DNA from: Pusillimonas sp. TS35
GTDB taxonomy: Bacteria > Pseudomonadota > Gammaproteobacteria > Burkholderiales > Burkholderiaceae_B
Assembly (NCBI RefSeq): GCF_009857885.1
Contig: NZ_WWER01000008.1
Location: 124,001-188,000, forward strand
DNA length: 64,000 nucleotides
Reading direction: 5' to 3'
Shown here: one piece after another, positions 44,835 to 54,836 of the stretch
How positions within the stretch are numbered: the first letter of the stretch is position 1
Layout of the letters: every line of letters starts with the position of its first letter
Made by a program: the position numbers and the translations under genes
The notes under the pieces: model-generated
Told to the model about the DNA's origin: nothing
What the model saw: only the letters and a program-made list of their open reading frames with translations
Database searches by the model: none

Positions 44835-46247
44835 TCAGGCCAGCACTTTGCCGGGGTTCATCAGCCCATGCGGATCAAGGGCATCCTTGATCCGCCGCAT
44901 CAATGCCAACTCGACCGGGTCTTTATAACGGGGCAGCAGATCACGCTTGAGCTGGCCCACGCCATGCTCGGCGCTGATCGAACCGCCGAAGCGGTGCACG
45001 CTGTCGTGCACCAAGGTATAGACTTGGTTTTGCAAGGCCAGCAGCGCTTCTTCATCGTAGCCAGTGCCTTTGGCCACGTTGTAGTGCAGGTTGCCATCGC
45101 CCAGGTGGCCGAAGATCACATGCTCCACACCCGGAAAAGAGGCCTGCAGCGCTGCATTGGTTTCGGTCACGAACTGCGCGATGCGCGACACAGGCACCGA
45201 GACATCGTGCTTGATGCTTTTGCCAAAAGCCTTTTCCGCAAGCGGGATGCTTTCGCGCAAATGCCACAACGCCTTGCTTTGGGCGATGTTCTCGGCAATG
45301 ACAGCGTCAGCCACCAGGCCTGATTCGATTACCTCTCCCAACACGGCCTCGAAGCGCTCGCGTGCGTGCGCTGCGCTTTCGCTATCAGACAGCTCCAGCA
45401 GCGCATACCAGGGCATGGCCGCCGACTCGCCCTCGAAAGGCAGGCGCTGCTGCGGATAGCATTGCACCACCCCCTGCAGGCAATTGCCCGCAATCAGCTC
45501 GAACCCGGTAAGCGCGGGGCCGAAGCCTTTGCGCGCCGCCGACAGCACCGACACCCCATCTTCGACGGACTGCAGCGCCACCAGCGCCGTGCAGCTGGCC
45601 ACCGGCAGCGGGTACAGCTTGAGCGTGGCAGCGGTAATGATGCCCAGCGTGCCTTCGCTGCCCATGTACAGGTCGCGCAGGTCGTAACCGGTATTGTCTT
45701 TGCGCAGGCCCCGCAGGCCATGCCAGATATCGCCTTCAGCAGTAACGACTTCGAGGCCCAGCACCAGCTCGCGCGCATTGCCATATCGCAGCACCTGCGT
45801 ACCGCCGGCATTGGTGGACAGATTGCCGCCTATGGTGCAGCTACCTTCGGCAGCCAGGCTGAGCGGAAACAGCCTGCCGGCGTCTCGCGCGGCCTGCTGC
45901 ACCGATTGCAGGATACAGCCGGCCTCGACCACCATGGTGTCGTTGTCAGTATCTATGCCGCGCACCTTATCCAGCCGCGTCAGCGAGATGACCACGGCCG
46001 CGCCGCTGCCGTCGGGCGTGGCCGCACCGCACAGGCTGGTGTTGCCGCCCTGGGGCACCATGGGCACCTTGTGCGCCACGCACCAGCGCACCAGTTGCGC
46101 CACTTCTTCGGTGGAGCCGGGCCGTGCCACCGCCAGCGCCTCGCCCTGGTAGCGGCCGCGCCAGTCTGTGACGTACGACTGCGCCGGGGCGCCGGTCAGC
46201 ACGTGCTGCCGGCCCAACATCTGCACCAGTTCCTCGATGCGTTCCAT
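44835..46247 (-). CDS. FAD-binding 2-hydroxyacid dehydrogenase (GlcD/D-2-hydroxyglutarate dehydrogenase-like)
   Basis: 470 residues of the VAO/PCMH flavoprotein family. The FAD-binding segment VPMVPQGGNTSLCGAATPDG and EGSCTIGGNLSTNAGGTQVLRYGNARELVLGLEVV (cited for GGNLSTNAGG) are diagnostic, and the C-terminal metal/substrate region is EHVIFGHLGDGNLHYNV with GGSISAEHGVGQLKRDLL. Candidates are D-2-hydroxyglutarate, D-lactate or glycolate oxidation; the single-subunit form favours the first two. It is monocistronic, divergent from the phosphomannomutase gene across 317 bases. Confidence 0.87.
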   Translation of the reverse strand: MERIEELVQMLGRQHVLTGAPAQSYVTDWRGRYQGEALAVARPGSTEEVAQLVRWCVAHKVPMVPQGGNTSLCGAATPDGSGAAVVISLTRLDKVRGIDTDNDTMVVEAGCILQSVQQAARDAGRLFPLSLAAEGSCTIGGNLSTNAGGTQVLRYGNARELVLGLEVVTAEGDIWHGLRGLRKDNTGYDLRDLYMGSEGTLGIITAATLKLYPLPVASCTALVALQSVEDGVSVLSAARKGFGPALTGFELIAGNCLQGVVQCYPQQRLPFEGESAAMPWYALLELSDSESAAHARERFEAVLGEVIESGLVADAVIAENIAQSKALWHLRESIPLAEKAFGKSIKHDVSVPVSRIAQFVTETNAALQASFPGVEHVIFGHLGDGNLHYNVAKGTGYDEEALLALQNQVYTLVHDSVHRFGGSISAEHGVGQLKRDLLPRYKDPVELALMRRIKDALDPHGLMNPGKVLA

Positions 46248-46564
46248 GGTCCGTCTGTTCCCTTTAATGAGTGTAGAGAGCTGAAGAATATAATGCCTGC
46301 GCTATGGCACACAGGAGCCGGCGCGTGGCTGGCATGCGCCGACGCATGCCCCCCGCACAGGGGCCAACACCAGCACCCTGTGCGCCAGATCGCCCCATTT
46401 TAAGCCTACGCGCCGAGGCGGCGCCGAAACAAGTGGACACGGTGCCCGCTTCCCGGGCCGGCGGGCGGCGTATGATTGCGCCATAATCAAATCGACAAGA
46501 AAAATCAACGCTTCACAACACAGCATCATAGATATCAGCATAAAAGAGATTGAAGGAACCCTCC
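46248..46564. other. Divergent intergenic region, no gene seen
   Basis: 317 bases separating the FAD dehydrogenase from the phosphomannomutase. The two ends are AT-richer (46265-46295 and 46480-46550) and probably hold the two promoters, but I could not place a convincing -35/-10 pair. No hairpin with T-run or repeat was noticed. Confidence 0.6.
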
Positions 46565-47953
46565 GTGACATCCACATCGATACCCGCAGCCGTCTTCAAA
46601 GCCTACGATATCCGGGGCATCGTGCCCACGCAGCTCAATCCCGAGTTCGCGCGCCTGCTGGGGCTGGCACTGGCGCAGCAAGCGCGCGCGCAGGGCATTG
46701 CCGCGCTGGCGGTTGGCTATGACGGCCGCCTCAGCAGCCCCAAACTCGCACAGGCACTGCAAGAGGGCATACATACGGGCGGTATCGACACGATCGACAT
46801 TGGCCTGGTGCATACCCCGCTGGTGTACTACGCCGCCTACCACGAACACACCGGCTCGGGCATCGCCATCACGGGCAGCCACAACCCGCCCGATTACAAC
46901 GGCTTCAAGATCATGCTGGGCGGCAAGGCGCTGTACGGCGACGGCATCCAGGCGCTGGCCGCCATCATGGCCCAACCCGAGTCCACTACAGGCCTGCGGC
47001 GCGGCACACGGCGCGAGCTCGACCTGGTGGGCGGCTATGTACGGCATATCGCCGATACCGTAAAGCTGGCCCGGCCAATGAAAATCGCCATCGACTGCGG
47101 CAACGGCGTGGGCGGCAAAGTGGCTCCCCGCCTGTACGAGGCACTGGGCTGCAAAGTAGACCAACTGTTTTGCGACGTGGACGGCAGCTTCCCCAATCAC
47201 CATCCCGATCCGGCCGACCCGCACAATCTTGTCGACCTGATTAGCCACGTACAGAGCACCGACTGCGAACTCGGCCTGGCCTTCGACGGCGATGGCGACC
47301 GCCTGGGCGTGGTCACCAAATCCGGCCAAATCATCTGGCCCGACCGCCAACTCATCCTTTTCGCCCAAGACATTCTGCGCCGCGAGCCCGGCGCCGATAT
47401 TATTTTCGACGTCAAATGCAGCCGCCACGTAGCCCGCGAAATCAAGAATGCGGGCGGCAAGCCGCTGATGTGGCGCACCGGGCACTCGCTCATCAAGGCC
47501 AAGTTGGCCGAAACCGGCGCCCCGCTGGCAGGCGAGATGAGCGGCCATATCTTCTTCAAGGAGCGTTGGTTCGGCTTTGACGACGGCCTCTATGCCGGCG
47601 CGCGCCTGCTCGAGATTCTGTCGGGCTACGACAATCCGTCGGCCATCCTGGAAGCGCTGCCGCAAGACGTGTCCACACCCGAAATCAAGATGGAAATGAA
47701 GGAAGGCGAGGCGCATGCCCTGGTGGCCCGCCTGCAGAGCGAAGGCCAGTTTCCACAGGCCGTCAGTCTCAGCACCATCGACGGCGTGCGCGCAGAATAC
47801 CGCAACGGCTTCGGCCTGGCCCGCGCGTCCAACACTACCCCGGTGGTGGTGCTGCGGTTCGAGGGCGATACGCAGGAAGACCTGGACAGCATCATGGACG
47901 AATTCCGCACCGCCATCAACACATTGGCGCCAGGCATCGACACGGGCTTTTAA
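46565..47953 (+). CDS. Phosphomannomutase/phosphoglucomutase
   Basis: 462 residues, alpha-D-phosphohexomutase superfamily. GTG 46565 is chosen because AAGGAACCCTCC is at ribosome-site distance; the TTG at 46550 overlaps that site. FKAYDIRGIVP is the family start, TGSHNPPDYNGFK carries the phosphoserine, DGDGDRLGVV the metal-binding loop, and GEMSGHIFFKERWFGFDDGLY the sugar-binding loop (GEMSGH). AlgC-type enzymes make mannose-1-P and glucose-1-P for surface polysaccharides. It converges with the glycan operon, so shared purpose is plausible but not cotranscription. Confidence 0.92.
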   Translation: MTSTSIPAAVFKAYDIRGIVPTQLNPEFARLLGLALAQQARAQGIAALAVGYDGRLSSPKLAQALQEGIHTGGIDTIDIGLVHTPLVYYAAYHEHTGSGIAITGSHNPPDYNGFKIMLGGKALYGDGIQALAAIMAQPESTTGLRRGTRRELDLVGGYVRHIADTVKLARPMKIAIDCGNGVGGKVAPRLYEALGCKVDQLFCDVDGSFPNHHPDPADPHNLVDLISHVQSTDCELGLAFDGDGDRLGVVTKSGQIIWPDRQLILFAQDILRREPGADIIFDVKCSRHVAREIKNAGGKPLMWRTGHSLIKAKLAETGAPLAGEMSGHIFFKERWFGFDDGLYAGARLLEILSGYDNPSAILEALPQDVSTPEIKMEMKEGEAHALVARLQSEGQFPQAVSLSTIDGVRAEYRNGFGLARASNTTPVVVLRFEGDTQEDLDSIMDEFRTAINTLAPGIDTGF

Positions 47954-48024
47954 GCAGCGTCGGCACTGTGTCGGGGCGTATGCCTGGCTTGCCGTCCGCG
48001 GCGCGTCGCCATCGTCAACGCGGC

Positions 48025-48049
48025 GGCGCCGCAAGGTCGACGCGGCGCC
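48025..48049. terminator. GC-rich hairpin between convergent mutase and glycan operon ends
   Basis: GGCGCCGC (48025-48032) and GCGGCGCC (48042-48049) pair around a 9-base loop in the 118-base gap between the two stop codons. No T-tract, so terminator activity is uncertain. Confidence 0.35.
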
Positions 48050-48071
48050 ATGCACCGCTCAAGCGCGGGCC

Positions 48072-50576
48072 CTACCCGCCGAGGCTGGCGTATACATCAA
48101 GGTGCGCCCGCACGACGTGACGCACATCGAACTCGCGCTCTGCGAGGCGGCGGCCGGCTTCGCCCATGGCCTGGCGCTGCGGGGCATTCGCTGCCAGCGC
48201 GCATACCGCATCGGCCAGCGCCCGCGGATCGCGCGCGGGCACCAGCAGGCCCGACACGCCGGGCTCGATCGCATCGCGGCAGCCGGGTACGTCTGTGGTG
48301 ACCACCGCACGCCCGACGGCCGCCGCCTCCACCAGCGACTTGGGCAGCCCCTCGCGGTAAGAAGGCAGCACCACGATATGCGACTGCGCGTAAAGCCGCG
48401 CGATGTCGCGCCGCTCGCCTAAACAGTCCACCACGCCCTCACGCTGCCAGGCATTGAACTGCACCGCCGAAATACTGGCCGGGTTGCCCGGATCCGGTGC
48501 GCCGGCCAACACCCACCGAATGGCGGGCACGCCATCGGTCGGGGCGCTTCCTGCAGGCTTTTCCGCTTCTGTATCCTCGCTGGCGCCTGTTGGGCTCCCG
48601 GCATTGTCGTGAGCCGCCTTCTCCGCCGCAAGACGCGCGGCTTCCACAAACTCGCGCACGCCCTTGTCCTCCAGCAGACGGGCAGCCATGATGGCCACCA
48701 CCGGCGGTGCTGGCGGCTCGGGTGTATAGGGGAAGGCATCCAGATCCACACCCGACCCGCGGATCATGACGGCCTGCTCCGAGCGCACGACGCGCAGTCT
48801 ACGCAGGGTGTCGCGATCATTGGCATTCTGAAAAATCACCCGGCTGTTGCGATGCCCCAGGGCAAGCCGGTACAGTGCGATCGCCGCCGTACGCAGCACG
48901 TCCACGCCGCGCACCGAGCGCATGAAAATAAAGCCCAGCCCGGATACGGCTGCCACAAAGCCCCGCACACGCGCCAGCCGCGCTGCGATACCACCATAGA
49001 GCACCGGCTTGATGGTGACCGCATGCACGATATCGGGCCGTACTGCGCGAAACAGCCGCCATAAGGCATACAACGTCTGCAGTTCCTGCATCGGATTGCG
49101 GCCGCTGCGCGACATGGGGATGGCATGGTGCGTGAAGCCCAGCCGCTGTATCTCGGCCACCGCGTAGCCATCCATGGTCGCTACATGTACATCGTAGCCC
49201 GCTTCCCGCGCCCCCTGCGCCACCGGCAAGCGGTGCGATAAAAAAAACGCTGGGTTGTTCACAACCATCATCAGCCGCTTGCCGGTCGCTGCAGCATCGC
49301 CGCCATCAGCAACGACATCAGCAATGGCGTCGGCAGCCGCGCTCTCGGCATCGGCCAGCGACCACGCCGCATAAGACTGCCCTGCGTCGGCCGGGCGACG
49401 TGCGGGATAGTCGCGCGCCAAGCGCTGCCATACCACATGGTAACCATCCACCATGGCCTGCAGGCTGAAGCGTGCCTGCACCCGCGCGCGCCCTCGCGCC
49501 GCGCGATCCGCCTGCTCGGCAGTGCGCAGCGTATCCAACGCGGCATCAATCATCGCGCCCAGCGCCGCTGGATCGCGCGGCGCCACCACCCAACCCGTGT
49601 CGCCCACAATCAGCGCCGCATCGCCCACATCAGTGACCACGCACAGCACACCTGTCGCCATGGCTTCGGCCACCACATTCGGAAACCCTTCTGCCCTGCT
49701 GGACAGCACGTGCACATCCAAACCGTTCATCAGACGCGGCACATCGTCGCGCCGGCCCAGCAAAATCACCTGCTCGCGCACGCCCTGCCGCTCGAGCAGG
49801 GTCATCAGATCACCGTTGTCTTCCCGCATGCCCTCACCGATCAGCACGCAGCGAGCCGCCGGCTGCGCGCGCAATGTATGCGCGAATGCCGCAATCAGTG
49901 TGGGATGGTCCTTGAGCGGATTCCAGCGCGCCACGCTCCCGATCACCGGCGTGTCGTCATCCACACCCCATTCGGCGCGCACAGCCTTGCGCGCCGAGGC
50001 ATCCGGCTGCCAGCGGGACAGATCGTAGCCGTTGGGGATCACGAGCATGCGGTCGTCGCGATAGCCGGCTTGGCGGTGCAGCACACGCGCCTGCTCGGCA
50101 CAAGCCACGATCACCCCCGGCACCAACCCGGACAGCGGCGCACTCGCCGTCTGGCACCAGCGCGCCGAGCGGCTGCTTTTCTCGAGATCGGCGCCCGAAT
50201 TGCGTATACCCCAGGCCACGGCTCGTACACCTGCGGCACGCGCCACGATACCGCCGATCAGGTCGGCATGATACATCCAGGTCTGTACGACATCGGGATT
50301 GATCTCGCGCAGCAGGCGATGCATACGCGCTATGCCGCGCGCCATCCCCTTGGCGCCCTGCATGTGCAGCGTATGCACAGTAATGCCGGCCTCGCGCAGC
50401 CGCGGGCCGAAGACACCCTCGCCGCCCATCGAGATCACGCAGTTCCAGTCCGCTTGGCCGGGCGCCGTCAACAGCCGGTGCAGCACGGTTTCCGCGCCAC
50501 CCACATACAGGCCCGAGATAATGTGCACCACACGCAGCGGCCTGCCCTCACGCAAGACACTCATCGATTCCGTCAT
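48072..50576 (-). CDS. Fused double GT4 glycosyltransferase
   Basis: 834 residues, twice the usual size. Domain 1 (about 1-400) starts VVHIISGLYVGGAETVLHRL and has the GT4 donor motif VLSSRAEGFPNVVAEAMATG. An Ala/Asp-rich linker (about 400-432) leads to domain 2, which starts MMVVNNPAFFLSHRLPVAQG and has VLPSYREGLPKSLVEAAAVG. Each has its own E-x7-E, so both may be active retaining GT-B enzymes; they would add two successive sugars. Domain 2 also holds a low-complexity insert (about 665-700). It is the last gene of the glycan operon and overlaps the preceding gene by ATGA at 50573-50576. Confidence 0.88.
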   Translation of the reverse strand: MTESMSVLREGRPLRVVHIISGLYVGGAETVLHRLLTAPGQADWNCVISMGGEGVFGPRLREAGITVHTLHMQGAKGMARGIARMHRLLREINPDVVQTWMYHADLIGGIVARAAGVRAVAWGIRNSGADLEKSSRSARWCQTASAPLSGLVPGVIVACAEQARVLHRQAGYRDDRMLVIPNGYDLSRWQPDASARKAVRAEWGVDDDTPVIGSVARWNPLKDHPTLIAAFAHTLRAQPAARCVLIGEGMREDNGDLMTLLERQGVREQVILLGRRDDVPRLMNGLDVHVLSSRAEGFPNVVAEAMATGVLCVVTDVGDAALIVGDTGWVVAPRDPAALGAMIDAALDTLRTAEQADRAARGRARVQARFSLQAMVDGYHVVWQRLARDYPARRPADAGQSYAAWSLADAESAAADAIADVVADGGDAAATGKRLMMVVNNPAFFLSHRLPVAQGAREAGYDVHVATMDGYAVAEIQRLGFTHHAIPMSRSGRNPMQELQTLYALWRLFRAVRPDIVHAVTIKPVLYGGIAARLARVRGFVAAVSGLGFIFMRSVRGVDVLRTAAIALYRLALGHRNSRVIFQNANDRDTLRRLRVVRSEQAVMIRGSGVDLDAFPYTPEPPAPPVVAIMAARLLEDKGVREFVEAARLAAEKAAHDNAGSPTGASEDTEAEKPAGSAPTDGVPAIRWVLAGAPDPGNPASISAVQFNAWQREGVVDCLGERRDIARLYAQSHIVVLPSYREGLPKSLVEAAAVGRAVVTTDVPGCRDAIEPGVSGLLVPARDPRALADAVCALAANAPQRQAMGEAGRRLAEREFDVRHVVRAHLDVYASLGG

Positions 50577-51706
50577 TGCACACTCTCCCGCGCCGCGCGC
50601 CCCGCCCGTTCAAACAATGCATCCCAACGCGCCACAATCTCGGCCATGCCATAGTTCTCGCGTACCGATTGTGCAGCCCGCCGGCCCATCACCTCGCGCA
50701 GGAGTGGATCGCGCATCAGACGTGCCAGCGCGTCTTCAAGCGCCTGCTGGTCGCCCAGTGGCACCAATTCGGCAAACTGCCCGTCACACGTGATTTCACG
50801 CGGCCCACTGGGGCAATCTACCGTCACACAAGCGCGGCCCAATGCCATGGCTTCCAGCAGCACATTCGGAAAACCCTCAACCTCGGACACCAGGGCAAAC
50901 GCGTCTGCTGCCGCCATCTCGTGCCAGGGACGATCGGTGCGGCCGGGCAATGCAATACGGCCGCCCAGACCCAGCGCCACTACCTGCGCCTCAAGTTCGG
51001 GCCGCAGCGGCCCTTCGCCCCAAATCACCAGATCCCAGTCGGGAAAATCCGGCGCCAACGCTGCAAACGCTTGGATCAACACAGCGAAGCGCTTGCTGGC
51101 GACAAGCCGCCCCATGGCCATCAATTTCAGCCGGCCGTCGGGCGCCGCACCCTGGCGCTGGACAACAGCGTCCGGGATATCGTCGGGCAGGGGGTTGGGC
51201 ATGACCGCCAACTCGGTAACGCCTGGCTCCATCTTCTGAAACGCCCGCATGCCGTCACGCGACTGGAGCACCACCAGCGACGCCCAGGGATAGGTATAGC
51301 TGCGCAGACGGCCGAAAACCGGCCCCGCACTGCTGCTGAAGGCCGGATTGGTGCGCTCGCTGACCAGCACCGGCACGCCCAGGCGGCGCGTGGCCAACAG
51401 CACCATCACATTCACATTCGTCAAGAAAGACACAACGACATCAGGCTTGAACTCACGCACCATCTTGCGGATCGCAAGCCACTTGGCCAGCGGCGGCCAC
51501 AGCTTGCGGCCCAGCCAGCCCATGCGGTCGGCCAGATACTGCAGCCGCACATCGGGGTGCAGGGGATAAAAACAACTGCCCTTGCCCGTGTAGGTGGGCA
51601 CAAGCGCCACCGTATCGCCGCGCGCCGCCCAGGCGCTGGCCAGCGACGCGGCCACGCGTTCTGCGCCGCCGGCATGCATAGAACTGACAAAAAACAGAAT
51701 CCTCAC
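50573..51706 (-). CDS. GT4 family glycosyltransferase
   Basis: 377 residues starting at GTG 51706, 2 bases after the asnB stop. FFVSSMHAGGAERVAASLA is the GT4 start, VSERTNPAF follows, and the C-lobe has AMGRLVASKRFAVLIQAF and LVSEVEGFPNVLLEAMALG. It is cytoplasmic, acting at the membrane face on the undecaprenyl-linked glycan. It looks paralogous to the GT4 at 53645-54769 (shared FPDWDLVIxGEGxLR), suggesting duplication inside the locus. Donor and linkage unknown. Confidence 0.88.
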   Translation of the reverse strand: MRILFFVSSMHAGGAERVAASLASAWAARGDTVALVPTYTGKGSCFYPLHPDVRLQYLADRMGWLGRKLWPPLAKWLAIRKMVREFKPDVVVSFLTNVNVMVLLATRRLGVPVLVSERTNPAFSSSAGPVFGRLRSYTYPWASLVVLQSRDGMRAFQKMEPGVTELAVMPNPLPDDIPDAVVQRQGAAPDGRLKLMAMGRLVASKRFAVLIQAFAALAPDFPDWDLVIWGEGPLRPELEAQVVALGLGGRIALPGRTDRPWHEMAAADAFALVSEVEGFPNVLLEAMALGRACVTVDCPSGPREITCDGQFAELVPLGDQQALEDALARLMRDPLLREVMGRRAAQSVRENYGMAEIVARWDALFERAGRAARESVQ

Positions 51707-51708
51707 GC

Positions 51709-53607
51709 CTACTTACTCCCGTGCCGATGATGCTCCAGCCATGCCTGCGTCATCAGCACACTCCATAAATGCGTGCTCCAGTCATGCGTACCGGCCTGAT
51801 GGGCCTGCCATTTCTTCTGGATCACATCGGGGCGAAACACCCCCTCATCGCGCAGGCGCTGCGGCGCAATGAGCGCAGCAGCCCAGTCTTTCAGCGGGCC
51901 GCGCAGCCAAGCCGCCAGCGGCACTGAAAACCCTTTCTTGGGGCGATCCACCATGGATTGCGGCACGTGCCGGTACAGCACCTGGCGCAACAGCCATTTC
52001 CCTCTGCCCTGGCGCACCTTGTAGTTCAGCGGCAGCCGGCGGGCAAATTCGAAGATGCGGTGATCCAGCATCGGCACACGCGTTTCCAGGCTGGCCGCCA
52101 TGGCCGCCCGATCAACCTTGACCAGGATGTCGTCGGGCAGGTACGAGACCGCATCCAGCAGCATCATGCGCGTGTACAAGTCACCTTCCGCGTCGTCGTC
52201 GAAGACAGTAGCGGGCGGCTGCGCGCCCGCCAACGCCTGGGCAGGATCGCGCCAGTACGATACAAACTGCTGATAAAAAGCGCCGGCGTGCGGGGCCGCC
52301 AGCACATCGGCCAATTTGCCAACGCGGTCGCGCACACGCCCGCCTGGCATGATGGCGGCGCCTGCCCGCGCGGCAGCCGCAAAAGGTCGCCGCATTGCTT
52401 CGGGCACGGCCTGGCGTTTTGCCCACCAACCCGCAGCGCGAAAGTAGCGCGAATAGCCGCCAAACAGCTCATCGCCGCCATCACCCGATAATGCCACTGT
52501 CACCTCGCGGCGCGCCATGCGCGTCACCAGCACGGTAGGCACTTGGGAAGAGTCCCCAAAAGGTTCGTCATACAGGCCGGCCAGCGTAGGGACTACCGCC
52601 AGCGCGTCGTCGGCCCCCACATACAATTCGGTGTGGGCAGTGCCCAGATGCGACGCCACCATGCGCGCATGCTGCGCCTCGTTGTAGGCTGGATCTTCAA
52701 AGCCGATCGAGAAGGTGCGCACAGGCTGCGGGTTGTTCTTCTGCATCAACGCCACCACCACAGAAGAATCAATACCCCCTGAGAGAAAAGCGCCCAGCGG
52801 CACATCGGACAGCATCTGCCCTTTCACGGATCTCGTCAGCGCATGTTCCAGCGCGTCCACCGCTTCTGTATCAGACCCAAAAGACAAGGGCGTTTCCGGT
52901 TCGGCCGGCACTGCGGTCCAGTATGGCACCGGCGACGGGCTTTCACCGCGCGCGCACTGAGCGGCTGATATGCACACCCAATGGCCCGGCGCCAACTTGC
53001 CTATGCCCTCAAAGATACTGTAAGGCGCAGGGATGTAATTGTGCCGCAGCAGCAGCGCCAGCGCACGCTGGTCCAGTGGCGGGCCGAAACCAGGGATGCC
53101 GCGCAGCGCGTTCAGCTCAGAGGCGAACACCAGGTTGCCCTGCGCATACCCCCAATACAGAGGCTTTTCGCCAAGGCGGTCGCGCATCAGCGTAAGCGTG
53201 CGGTCCTGCCTGTCCCACAGCGCCATGGCAAACATGCCCACTGCCGCCTTCAAGGTAGCCGGCGCGCCCCAGGCGGCCATGCAGGCCAGTATGGTCTCGG
53301 TATCCGAATGGCCGCGCCAGTCGGGCGCTTCGCCCTGCTGTTCCAATTGCGCGCGCAGATCGAGGTGGTTGTAGAGCTCGCCATTGAGCACCAGCGCATA
53401 GCGCCCACAGGCCGATACCATGGGTTGGTGGCCCGCCGGCGTCAGGTCGAGAATGGCCAGGCGCACATGGCCCAGCGCCAGGCCGGCCCGCGCATCTTCC
53501 CAATAGCCCTCACTGTCGGGCCCGCGATGCCGCATGCGGCGGCATCCTTCTGTCAATGCGGCGCGTTTGTCGGGCAAGGCGCCCCAGATCCCTGCAATTC
53601 CACACAT
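51709..53607 (-). CDS. asnB: Glutamine-dependent asparagine synthetase-like amidotransferase
   Basis: 632 residues; starts MCGIAGIWG at ATG 53607, so the glutaminase nucleophile Cys2 is intact after Met removal. The N-terminal Ntn domain shows RRMRHRGPDSEGYW and YALVLNGELYNHLDL; the synthetase domain has the PP-loop FLSGGIDSSVVVALM and VALSGDGGDELFGGYSRYF. In surface-glycan loci, such proteins (WbpS of P. aeruginosa O6 is an example from memory) amidate uronic-acid sugars rather than aspartate. That role is inferred from the WbpO/WbpP-like neighbours. Confidence 0.88.
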   Translation of the reverse strand: MCGIAGIWGALPDKRAALTEGCRRMRHRGPDSEGYWEDARAGLALGHVRLAILDLTPAGHQPMVSACGRYALVLNGELYNHLDLRAQLEQQGEAPDWRGHSDTETILACMAAWGAPATLKAAVGMFAMALWDRQDRTLTLMRDRLGEKPLYWGYAQGNLVFASELNALRGIPGFGPPLDQRALALLLRHNYIPAPYSIFEGIGKLAPGHWVCISAAQCARGESPSPVPYWTAVPAEPETPLSFGSDTEAVDALEHALTRSVKGQMLSDVPLGAFLSGGIDSSVVVALMQKNNPQPVRTFSIGFEDPAYNEAQHARMVASHLGTAHTELYVGADDALAVVPTLAGLYDEPFGDSSQVPTVLVTRMARREVTVALSGDGGDELFGGYSRYFRAAGWWAKRQAVPEAMRRPFAAAARAGAAIMPGGRVRDRVGKLADVLAAPHAGAFYQQFVSYWRDPAQALAGAQPPATVFDDDAEGDLYTRMMLLDAVSYLPDDILVKVDRAAMAASLETRVPMLDHRIFEFARRLPLNYKVRQGRGKWLLRQVLYRHVPQSMVDRPKKGFSVPLAAWLRGPLKDWAAALIAPQRLRDEGVFRPDVIQKKWQAHQAGTHDWSTHLWSVLMTQAWLEHHRHGSK

Positions 53608-53644
53608 TATGTTCGCCTCCGCGGCAATCGAGCCTGCTCTGCCA

Positions 53645-54769
53645 TCAACGTCCTTCGAACACATGCCCCCACAGCGCCATGACCCGGGCCGTGGAAAAGC
53701 GATCCCGCACATCCACCGCGCGCCGCGCATAGGCGTCGCGCTTTTCAGGATGCGCCATCATGTCGGATAAATGGGCCGCCAGCGCCTCATGATCGGATAC
53801 TGGCCGCACCAGCACGCCATCTATGCCGTTACGCACGATTTCGCGCGGCCCCGTATCGCAGTCGAACGCAACTGAAGGCAGACCGCTGGCCATGGCCTCA
53901 AGCAGTGTGTTGGACAAGCCCTCGACCTCGGAGCTCAGCACGTAAAGGTCAGACTGCACATACCAGTCACCCACATTGCCCACCCGGCCCGCCAGCATCA
54001 CCCTGTCGGCCACACCCGCGGCATCGATCTGCGCCTGCAACGGCTCGCGCAACTCGCCTTCCCCAAGGATAACCAGATCCCAGTCCGGAAAGTACCGCGC
54101 CACCAGCGCAAACGCGCTGATCAACACATCAAAACCCTTTTGCGGATGCAGGCGCCCTACGGCCAGCAGGCGAAAGCGTCCGCGCCGCGGCGGCGGCTCG
54201 ACAATAGGCTCGACGCGTGCCAGCGGCCAGCGCACAGCATTAGGAATGATGGCGAGCCGGGTGCCCGGCACATGCTGTTCCAGCCACTGCGCAGTGCCGG
54301 CCGTGAGCGCCACCACCATCTGCGCCTGCGGATAAGCCCAGCGGCGCAGGCGCTCCCAGGCGCCGGACAGATTCTGCGAAGGCGGATGGGTGTGCTCAGT
54401 GGCAACCACCCGACAGGCGTGGCCGCGCGCGGCGATCACTGCCAGGATCGACGACGTTGTCATCATGCCCAGCACGATGGTGGGCCGTACGCGGCGAATC
54501 AGCCGCCGCAGGCGCCAGACGCGGCGCACATTGGCCCATATACCGCCCAGGCCACCCTGGCTGGCGCCAGCCATGCCCAGCACGTGCCGCTCCACGCCCT
54601 GCGCCAGCGGGTAGGCATCTGACTCGGGCCCTTCCTGGGTGGCGACGGAGACTTTATAGCCCTGTCGCAGCCAGTAGGCGCTCAGGTCGGCAGCCACCCG
54701 CTCGGCTCCGCCACCGGCCAGCGAATGAATAACAATCAGCAAATGAGGCTGAATAGGGGAATGACTCAA
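53645..54769 (-). CDS. GT4 family glycosyltransferase, probable TTG start
   Basis: About 374 residues. LLIVIHSLAGGGAERVAADLS is the GT4 N-terminus (cited for SLAGGGAERV) and VLSSEVEGLSNTLLEAMASG the donor-site motif, with AVGRLHPQKGFDVLISAF between. No ATG or GTG lies near the domain start; TTG 54769 (MSHSPIQPH) is the best guess, with only a weak AGGT upstream. Starts further up would run into the flippase gene. It resembles the GT4 at 50573-51706. Likely adds one sugar of the repeat unit. Confidence 0.82.
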   Translation of the reverse strand: MSHSPIQPHLLIVIHSLAGGGAERVAADLSAYWLRQGYKVSVATQEGPESDAYPLAQGVERHVLGMAGASQGGLGGIWANVRRVWRLRRLIRRVRPTIVLGMMTTSSILAVIAARGHACRVVATEHTHPPSQNLSGAWERLRRWAYPQAQMVVALTAGTAQWLEQHVPGTRLAIIPNAVRWPLARVEPIVEPPPRRGRFRLLAVGRLHPQKGFDVLISAFALVARYFPDWDLVILGEGELREPLQAQIDAAGVADRVMLAGRVGNVGDWYVQSDLYVLSSEVEGLSNTLLEAMASGLPSVAFDCDTGPREIVRNGIDGVLVRPVSDHEALAAHLSDMMAHPEKRDAYARRAVDVRDRFSTARVMALWGHVFEGR

Positions 54770-54836
54770 TGCAATACCTGTGAATTCTTGTTGAGCGATC
54801 GCGACGGCCAGACGGTTTCCGGCCGCGCCGCATGGT

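Noticed and set aside
48072-50576. Sequencing error joining two separate glycosyltransferase genes
   Set aside because: The frame is open through the linker with normal codon use and no leftover start region; kept as a real fusion, though long-read checking would settle it.
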